From Epiperipatus broadwayi (lineage: Eukaryota; Onychophora; Udeonychophora; Euonychophora; Peripatidae), in contig JAQFVV010000050.1 in the NCBI GenBank assembly GCA_028023455.1, positions 3,658,626 to 3,722,625 on the forward strand: a DNA stretch of 64,000 bases. Direction: 5' to 3'. The notes under the pieces were generated by a model, which did not search any database, was not told the origin of the DNA, and was given only the letters and a program-made list of their open reading frames with translations. Every line of letters starts with the position of its first letter. Within the stretch, counting starts at the first letter, position 1. Positions 57,760-64,000 of this stretch are shown here, in pieces. The translations under genes were made by a program, and so were the position numbers.

Positions 57760-58450
57760 AACACTGAACTTATGATCTATTCCATCAGAAAACTTACTTG
57801 TTCATTATTTTTTATCTTAGTATTCAACAACTGATCTGATCAAAAGCTTAAATTCTGTCCTCTTCCAATAAACTTAGTGACTGTCTAATCATAAAAGGTA
57901 ATATCAATTTCTTGGCAAAAATCATATAATAATTGCTTTTGGCTGAAACCAACAATTGTTCTTGCTTGGAGTACTTAACATATTGTCTGATTATAGAATA
58001 TAACTGTTCTCTAGCATAAAAAAACACCCATTAAGAAAGCTCAAATGTTTGTGTTGAATAGAGGACGTAATAGTATTATAGTTATAAAAATTATCAATTG
58101 TCATTCAACATATAATTGAACAATATGCCTAAATCAGAGACCATAACACAATCCTCGAGCAGAGGAATTAACGTGATGATATCTGATCATAAAACGAATA
58201 GAGGACTTAACAACTGTTAATTAATTATAAAAGCAACCTTTCTAATTATAGGACTTAACTCTGCTTTTAAATAGACAACTTTCTAATCTTAAACTTTAGA
58301 ACTAACCTGCAGTAAAGAAATTAAACACCACATGATTATGGATCTTTAAACTGGTTTCCGGAAACCATAGATTTTAAAAACAGTCTTTGAGCAGAGAACT
58401 TAATAACTGCCTTATTATATATCTTAATTAGGTATTGATACATTCAGATA
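57760..58450 (+). repeat. Degenerate tandem-like region
   Basis: Short phrases such as AGGACTTAAC, AACTG, CTAATTATA and ATCATAAA recur irregularly about every 40-60 bp. It looks like an old minisatellite, but the period cannot be fixed by eye. Confidence 0.35.
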
Positions 58451-58879
58451 ACTACATTCGATTTTTCTTTAGTTTTTGCTTTAACCTACTATATGATGCT
58501 ATTGAACCTGTACTGGGATAACTCATCAGTAAATGGAACACTTTTGAGGGAAATTGGATTCTTGTAAAAGTACATCATACTAACGTACAAGTCATTGTAA
58601 ATTATATTTTCAGGAGTAAATCGTATCATAAATTATATATATATTTCTTTTTTTTTGTAATTTTCTTATTTGTTTTTCAAAATAGACAAAAAAATAATGG
58701 TCACCCAAATAAATGCCGAGTTTTAGGAAATTCATCAGTGAAGAGAAAATCCATTTCTAAACGGCACATTTTTTTTTCATCAAAGAAGATCAACACATAG
58801 TACAAAAAACAATGAACTGGGTTAGTAACCAAACATTTAAAAAAAATGTTAAAATAACAAATTATTATCATCACTGTTA

Positions 58880-59260
58880 TTGAATTGAGAGATTTGAACT
58901 TAGGATTTTCAGTCTATCTTCATTCTCCAATCTATATCAAACAACCAATACACATGACTACACATATATGGAAAAGATAAATATTTATCCAATACACATT
59001 TTTATGCTGAACCAGGATTCATAATTTCCCATACATACATACAATCAATGTTTGACTTATATTAATATAGTAATTCCTTAAACTTTAATGGACAGGCTTC
59101 AATATTCTCACCTTTCCAACATTTCATTTGTCTGAGAAGATTGAAGCCTGTCCGTTAAAGTTGAAATAATTGCTATTTTAATACAAGCTGATCACAGATT
59201 GTATATATGTGTGGGATAAACTAAAAATCATAAGTTCAAATCTCTCTATTTACTATATAA
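58880..59260. mobile_element. Decayed family A inverted element
   Basis: The outer block GAGAGATTTGAACTTA.GATTTT occurs at about 58887 and inverted at about 59245. The inner arms TTTAATGGACAGGCTTCAAT and complement (about 59096-59115 and 59142-59162) flank a short loop. CCCATACATAC / GTATATATGTGTGGGA matches the flanks of other family A elements. A worn ribozyme lies at about 58975-59030. Confidence 0.6.
58975..59030 (-). ncRNA. Hammerhead relic, family A
   Basis: The minus strand shows AUUAUGA (box one damaged), AUCCUGGUUCAGCAU, AAAA and a UUGG end. It is clearly related but inactive. Confidence 0.4.
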
Positions 59261-60839
59261 AACATTCAGTATACTGAGTGAATAGATTAATTATTATTAA
59301 TTATTGAAGAAAAACAACAAAACGATTTCAATTCCCTGCTGTTCTATTATTGAAACAGCATATGTGATCCAGATGAGACTGTAATAGTTCAGGATATGGT
59401 CATCATCTCTTTCCAAATTTGGCTTCAACTTATGAATGTCTGGGTGATATTTATGATTTAGCTAATGTCTCATTATGGAAAAAAATTCACTTTTCAATGG
59501 CATGCATAGCTGTACAATAAATCGAATATTGTATTATGTATATGTACAAACGCATATTTATTTTAAGACTATAAAATTTAAAAAAAAAAACAAAAAACAA
59601 TTTCACAAAATACAGGAAAATGTTTAATTTTTCAATGATAAAATACAATTAATACATATTCAATTTTTGCAAACTATTTACCTTTCCTATTTTTTTTATA
59701 TAAAAAAAAATCTTACAAAAAACACTTATTTAAATACAGATAAAATATTTAAAGTAAAGGACTACGTTCCACAATTGACATATTTATTTATAGATTACTG
59801 TATCTAAAAATATCGGTTTCATTATTTACATCTTTAAATATGCGTCTATAGAGTTTTTAAAAACAAAAACTAAATGGAAAATGGAATACAATACACTGAC
59901 TATGCCCGTACCACTTGGTTACTGCTCTACAATATAGAATTAAACAACTGCCTTGAAAAGTGAGTTTAATATTTGTTCTTAAGAAAATCTTTTTGATAAT
60001 AGAAATTAAACGGAAACTTCTAGCAGAAAATATAATATTGTACACTACGTTTGCATAAGGTCGTATGTGGTGGTAATTTTAAAGAAAAACTGAATAATAA
60101 TTAAAAATAGTTTTACATCTGATTTCATAAATCATTTACTTTTACGTAATCAATAATTTTTAACAATACTTATGAAATTTATTGAAATTATTGTTTTAAA
60201 TTATAACATAAATAAAAACTTATATGTTTTGTTAAATTGTAGACAAACTAAATTATTGATAGTATTAAAACGGTTATTTTTGTAAAAATCATATTAAAAT
60301 AGATAAGAATGAAAAGGTTAAAGAAATATTCTTAATTTTTTTATTAATATAATCATTATAAAAACCCGTAAATTGTTTTTGTTACAATAAATTTTGATTT
60401 TTAACAAAAACTATTAATATTTGCAATTATCTCTTATGAATATAATAGAGTTTTACCAATATTTAGATTTATTGATAAAAGTTTAATAATAAAGAAATTT
60501 ATAAACAAATTATTAAAGTTTTTCACTTTTTCTTTATTTCAAGAGATTTAATTAATTTTAGTTTTGAACTCTTTGAAGAATGATGAAAAATAGATTATTA
60601 CAGTTTATTTTTAAACTGTTCGATTACATTATAAATATTAATCGTTTGAATTATTTGCCTTCTTTTATTCACAAATTACGAATTATTTAACATATTGCAT
60701 CTTAAAAAATAGCTATTATTGATTCAAACTTACTAATAATTTATTGATTTTTTTTTATAAATATATAATAAAATTAAGAAAAAATATTTATTTACTATAT
60801 GTAAGGAAGTTTTTCAAACAAAAATACACTTTCAAACAT
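59261..60839. other. AT-rich noncoding DNA
   Basis: No gene is seen. 59740-60070 is somewhat CpG-richer. A 62-codon antisense frame there (59857-60045) has no recognisable domain. Confidence 0.35.
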
Positions 60840-60889
60840 TATCCTCTCGATCGACAATTTAAATCTTACTAATATAATTATCATTGTTA

Positions 60890-61240
60890 ATCCAATTCTT
60901 CAAGTCCATTGTTTTTATATTATCCATCCATCTCACATATGGACGTTTTATAAATCTTTTATACATTTTGTAAATCCATTTTAAGAGTTCAACTATTCAT
61001 CTACAATCATTTCTTCTTGCAACATGACCAGCATGCTTTATTTCAACATATTAATTCTTCAAATGATGTCAAAAATTATTTTTGTTTCCTAATCTCAGCC
61101 ACTATTTATTCACTGAAAGTTGAACATCTTCCCATGTCTCATTTATCTGTTCAAATCTCTAGTCTTGTTTTGTTCTTTCATCCACCCATCTCTCATGTGG
61201 TCTTTTTCTAGGTCTTTTACAATCTCTTCCCATTTTCTTA
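60890..61240 (-). pseudogene. Two antisense RTE 3' relics
   Basis: The minus strand at about 60925-60965 encodes remnants of RPYVRWMDNIK. At about 61180-61235 it encodes RPRKRPHERWVDE. Both match the last RTE block. They are either two insertions or a duplicated fragment. Confidence 0.6.
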
Positions 61241-61600
61241 TAGAAGAAAATATAAAAAAATTGGAAGAGAAATTTAATACAAGTAATAGGATAGTAAGTA
61301 GAAAAATAAAATAGATAAGAATAAATATATAGTTATTAAAACTTATAATAATAATATTGTAAAAAGTATGAATAGAATAATTATTCGAATTAATAAAAAG
61401 TTTAATAATATAATAAATTTAAGATAGTAAATAAAAGAAGAAAGAATATACTTAATATATTAAATAATAAGTATTAAGAAAAGTAGAAAAAACATAAATG
61501 GTATATAATACGATTAAGTCAAATATTTTTTTACTTTTGGGAAATATATATATATTCTAGCAAGATCCTTTGAAAGCCCTCAGCTCATTTGTTTTTAGTT
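61241..61600. other. AT-rich noncoding DNA
   Basis: A-rich DNA with no recognisable feature. Confidence 0.4.
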
Positions 61601-61639
61601 ATCTATTTTACATTAACACTTTATAGCTTTTGAGAACAG

Positions 61640-61963
61640 TTGTGTCACACATGCACATGTGCTAGAATAAATGGTGTATATAAAATTGAATGCAAATCAT
61701 GTAAAAGTACAAATATAAAAACTAATTATGTGGGAAAAACAAAGAATTCAATTTACACCAGATTAATTCAACATAAATATGATAAGAGGTCATCTATTTA
61801 TTTGCATTCATTAGAAACAGGTCATAGGTTTGAAAAAGATTGTATAAAAATGATTAATTACACAAATAATAGAAGGGATAGAAAAAATAAAGAAGCAATC
61901 TTGATTAAGAATATAAAACCAAGTCATAATAGGGATTTTGGGGTAAGAACAATAATTTTATAA
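61640..61963 (+). pseudogene. PLE GIY-YIG endonuclease domain, third fragment
   Basis: An open frame of 107 codons encodes a complete-looking GIY-YIG domain: CHTC just before it, then GVYKIECKSCKS, YVGKTKNS, YTRLIQHK with the conserved arginine, SLETGHRFE, and RKNKEAILIKN with the metal-binding glutamate. The frame begins at TTG and no RT precedes it, so this is a 5'-truncated PLE piece rather than a free-standing gene. It differs clearly from the copies at 3.0 and 10.2 kb, so it belongs to another PLE family. The open frame suggests a younger insertion. It could cut DNA if expressed, but no promoter is seen. Confidence 0.75.
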
Positions 61964-62384
61964 ACAATTGTTAATAATAATTAGAATTTGAAAAGGTTAA
62001 AAAAAGTTAAAGAAAATGGCAATAGAAGGAGTGTTAAATTAGTACAAATTTTGAATTTTTTTGTCAGGTGGGTTTTGAAAAGAGAATTAACAAGAGGTGG
62101 GTAATTTTTTTTAATATAAAAAATAATTTGTAATGTGGGAAAAGTTAATTGATAGAAATATTTACTAAAAGTAAGACAAGATTAGAAGGTGATTTTGTAA
62201 TATAAGAAAAATGATAATAATATGTATAAAATATAATAACTGAAATACAGGCTTATTATATACCTGTGTCTATATATGTAATATAGGGTATATGAGCACA
62301 GACTTTCAGATGACCCATCACTCTCCACTCTATCCAATAACACTGATACACTCAAGCACATATATGCTGAAAAGATAAATAATC

Positions 62385-62428
62385 ACCAATATATGTATTT
62401 CATGCTAAACCAGCAATCATCAGTTGGT
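62385..62428 (-). ncRNA. Hammerhead ribozyme, family A, left arm
   Basis: The minus strand reads ACCAA, CUGAUGA, UUGCU GGUUU AGCAU, GAAA, UACAUAUA and UUGGU. The core is intact, stem I has 5 pairs, and stem II has 4 pairs with an outer U-U mismatch. The cleavage triplet is AUA. It is a good candidate for activity. Confidence 0.72.
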
Positions 62429-62507
62429 CCAGATTATCATCTCCCACACATATATCTGAGCACTTATAGTATATATGTGTGGGAGATGATAATCTGGACC
62501 AAATGAT

Positions 62508-62551
62508 AATTGCTGGTTTAGCATGAAATACGTATATTGGCGATTATTTAT
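62508..62551 (+). ncRNA. Hammerhead, family A, right arm, damaged
   Basis: ACCAA, AUGAUAA (two core changes), UUGCU GGUUU AGCAU, GAAA, UACGUAUA and UUGGC. The arm is otherwise a near-perfect complement of the left one. Confidence 0.6.
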
Positions 62552-62910
62552 CTTTTCAGCATATATGTGCTTGAGTGTATCAGTGTTATTGGATAGAGTG
62601 GAGAGTGATGGGTCATCTGAAAGTCTGTGCTCATATACCCTATATTATGTATAAAATAGTAAAATAAATGTTAATGTTATAATTATTATATTAAATAATA
62701 TTTTAAAAAATAAAATAAAATGATATAGAATAAATTAATATAAAATATTGACAAAATTATTTAAAAAGTAAAGTAATAAAATGGGAAATGATTATTTATA
62801 AAGGTCATATTAAAATGTATAATTATTTCTGTTTATATTGTGCATTTAATTATGTATATCAATATGTGGATTAAGTGTGTTAATTGCATAATTATATATT
62901 TGAATATTGT

Positions 62911-62950
62911 AGCTCTGATGATGACTGCAGGACAGTCGAAACTGTTAGTT
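62911..62950 (+). ncRNA. Family C hammerhead-like motif, best copy
   Basis: AGCU, CUGAUGA, U, GACUG CAGGA CAGUC, GAAA, CUGUU and AGUU. Stem II is 5 perfect pairs. Stem I can form 4 pairs including one G-U. The extra base between the first box and stem II is unusual for a hammerhead. It could be the 3' terminal ribozyme of the PLE piece at 61.6 kb; that link is inference. Confidence 0.5.
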
Positions 62951-63119
62951 TGATATAAATAAAAGTATTGATAAAGTTGTTAAGAAAGGTCTAAATGGTA
63001 TATGTTATAATAGAAATCAATACATAAGAAAAGAAGTAGAAAATTATATTTACTATAGAAGTGAAAAAGCTTAGATTGAAGACATTATTGTGCTTTTATT
63101 TTAAGTCATAACTTTATAG

Positions 63120-63410
63120 TAAACTAAAAAGACAAAAATTGGTAACTGGGGAATTGCATTAGATTCTAAGATCTATATCCAATGCTCTCAGATCCAAGAC
63201 TTTTTTCTGGTGAAAGCTACAAGCTAGAAACTACTCTGGGGATATTCGATGAGCATTAAATATGGATTTTATACATAAACCTTTTTGCTTCTATTGATTA
63301 CTAAGTCTTGTACTGGGTGGCACTACTTTATGGAGATTTGTCACTGTTTTAACAGAGTGTGTAAACATACTGTTCATCAAGTGATATTTAGTGATGTAAT
63401 ATTACTATCA
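63120..63410 (+). mobile_element. Family B fragment, sense only
   Basis: The sequence follows the family B unit from TTGCATTAGATTCTAAGATC through the ribozyme. It then passes the usual end (GGTGGCACTAC, TATGGAG) and continues into CATCAAGTGATATTTAGTG, the start of the unit. There is no inverted arm. End-to-start continuity supports a tandem or circular template. Confidence 0.65.
63201..63242 (+). ncRNA. Hammerhead relic, family B
   Basis: CUGGUGA (A6 to G), AAGC UACAA GCUA, GAAA, CUACUC (GUC lost) and UGGGGA. Stem II survives. Inactive by core and cleavage-site changes. Confidence 0.55.
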
Positions 63411-64000
63411 TAAAATAAATAAAAAACATTTTTTTATTAAAGTAATCTATTTACTCCTCACATTGTCATATTTTATATCAGAAAGCATAATTGAAAATGC
63501 TTTAAATATCACTTTCTTACGACTGTCAACCAAATGCTCGTATATTATGATAGCTATCTTAATTATTTTTTTTATTTTTTTTTTTTTAAAAAGAACATTT
63601 TTAAATGTATTTTCTCATTAAACATTATAAAAACTGTTCAACGCTGTTTAATTACATCGCTTGTTAGAAAGCTAATCTCTTTAATATCTGAGATCCCCAG
63701 TATAAGCATTTATTTTATACTTAAAGGCAAGCGGCAAAGAAGCTGGTTCAAGGATATTGATAGTACATGACAAATGAAAGCATTACCGTCATCATACATT
63801 TAATTAAAAATAAATGTAATTATTAATAAGTAAATATGGAAACAATAAAAAAATATATAAAATCTAACTAAAGAAAATATATACATAAATACAATAACTT
63901 GTTTATACAGTTGCTTTTTATAGTTTAATTGAAGGACTGATTTTCATTAGAAAATAGCACTAAAACATTTATTTCAAAAACTTAATATTAAAAATCGTTT
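63411..64000. other. AT-rich noncoding DNA
   Basis: Nothing is recognised. Confidence 0.4.

Larger units (their letters stand above)
62234..62645. mobile_element. Family A inverted dimer with 13-bp target-site duplication
   Basis: A 412-bp insertion between TATGTATAAAATA repeats (62221-62233 and 62646-62658). Arms of about 190 bp are nearly perfect complements (TAGGGTATATGAGCAC at the outer ends) around a centre near 62465. Each arm contains a family A ribozyme. It lies 270 bp after the PLE endonuclease fragment. Confidence 0.82.

Noticed and set aside
59083-59163. Hammerhead in the inner inverted repeat near 59.1 kb
   Set aside because: CUGAGAAG and GAAGCC occur but there is no CUGANGA/GAAA pair with stems; only the neighbouring segment keeps a family A relic.
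63534-63770. 78-codon plus-strand ORF
   Set aside because: It is F/I/K-rich from homopolymer runs and has no domain or start context.

Overview
The window looks like nuclear DNA of an invertebrate animal. It is very AT-rich (about three quarters by eye) and has no operon-like gene spacing. It is packed with retroelements, tRNA-derived SINE heads, tetranucleotide microsatellites and a minisatellite. RTE-type LINEs ending in TGATGA repeats, Penelope-like elements (PLEs), hammerhead-ribozyme repeats and a (CTAT)n array together suggest a lophotrochozoan, perhaps a cephalopod mollusc. That placement is a guess. I see no convincing host gene. A CpG-dense stretch at about 1195-1340, followed by an ATG and a splice-donor-like site near 1590-1605, could be the edge of one, which would make the rest intronic or intergenic.

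The largest feature is a nearly intact Ty3/gypsy LTR retrotransposon on the minus strand (26883-42202, 15.3 kb). Each LTR is unusually long, about 4.25 kb, and the two are close to identical. Inside are gag (long coiled coil plus capsid, no zinc knuckle) and pol (protease, RT, RNase H, integrase), with a PBS candidate and a polypurine tract. Each LTR carries a CCAAT/TATA promoter followed by a 70-codon ORF that is the same in both LTRs.

The most striking content is a dispersed set of small elements, about 150-970 bp. They are mostly built as inverted repeats, and eight have readable perfect target-site duplications of 10-17 bp. At least three sequence families contain type I hammerhead ribozyme (HHR) motifs. 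Family A (CCAA / CUGAUGA / UUGG) occurs near 9.3, 22.0, 43.6, 55.6, 59.0 and 62.4 kb. Family B (CUCA / CUGANGA / GAAAC..GUC / UGGG) occurs near 3.7, 17.1, 17.6, 42.4, 43.1, 48.6, 52.3, 53.3 and 63.2 kb. Family C (CUGAUGA..GACUG..CAGUY..GAAAC) occurs near 12.0, 14.9, 15.0 and 62.9 kb. Two PLE fragments that encode the end of a GIY-YIG endonuclease (about 2.8-3.65 kb and 10.07-10.54 kb) have the same architecture: an inverted copy of the 3' end, a 5'-truncated body, then the 3' end. A third GIY-YIG fragment lies at 61.6-62.0 kb. The small HHR elements are therefore best read as PLE derivatives or retrozyme-like nonautonomous elements. In one family the end of the unit runs on into its start, as expected from a tandem or circular template.

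Layout: 1-2.8 kb AT-rich DNA with the CpG-dense spot; 2.8-4.0 kb PLE plus HHR element; 4.6-6.75 kb decayed RTE LINE; 8.5-10.5 kb RTE relic, repeats and second PLE; 10.5-17 kb AT-rich DNA with a family C palindrome and a short tandem array; 17.0-17.9 kb family B palindrome and SINE; 21.5-22.3 kb RTE tail and family A palindrome; 24.5-25.4 kb microsatellite; 26.9-42.2 kb gypsy element; 42.3-43.2 kb family B palindrome; 45-53.4 kb foldbacks, the 72-bp minisatellite and more HHR elements; 54-60 kb degenerate repeats; 60.9-63.4 kb RTE relics, a PLE endonuclease fragment and HHR elements.
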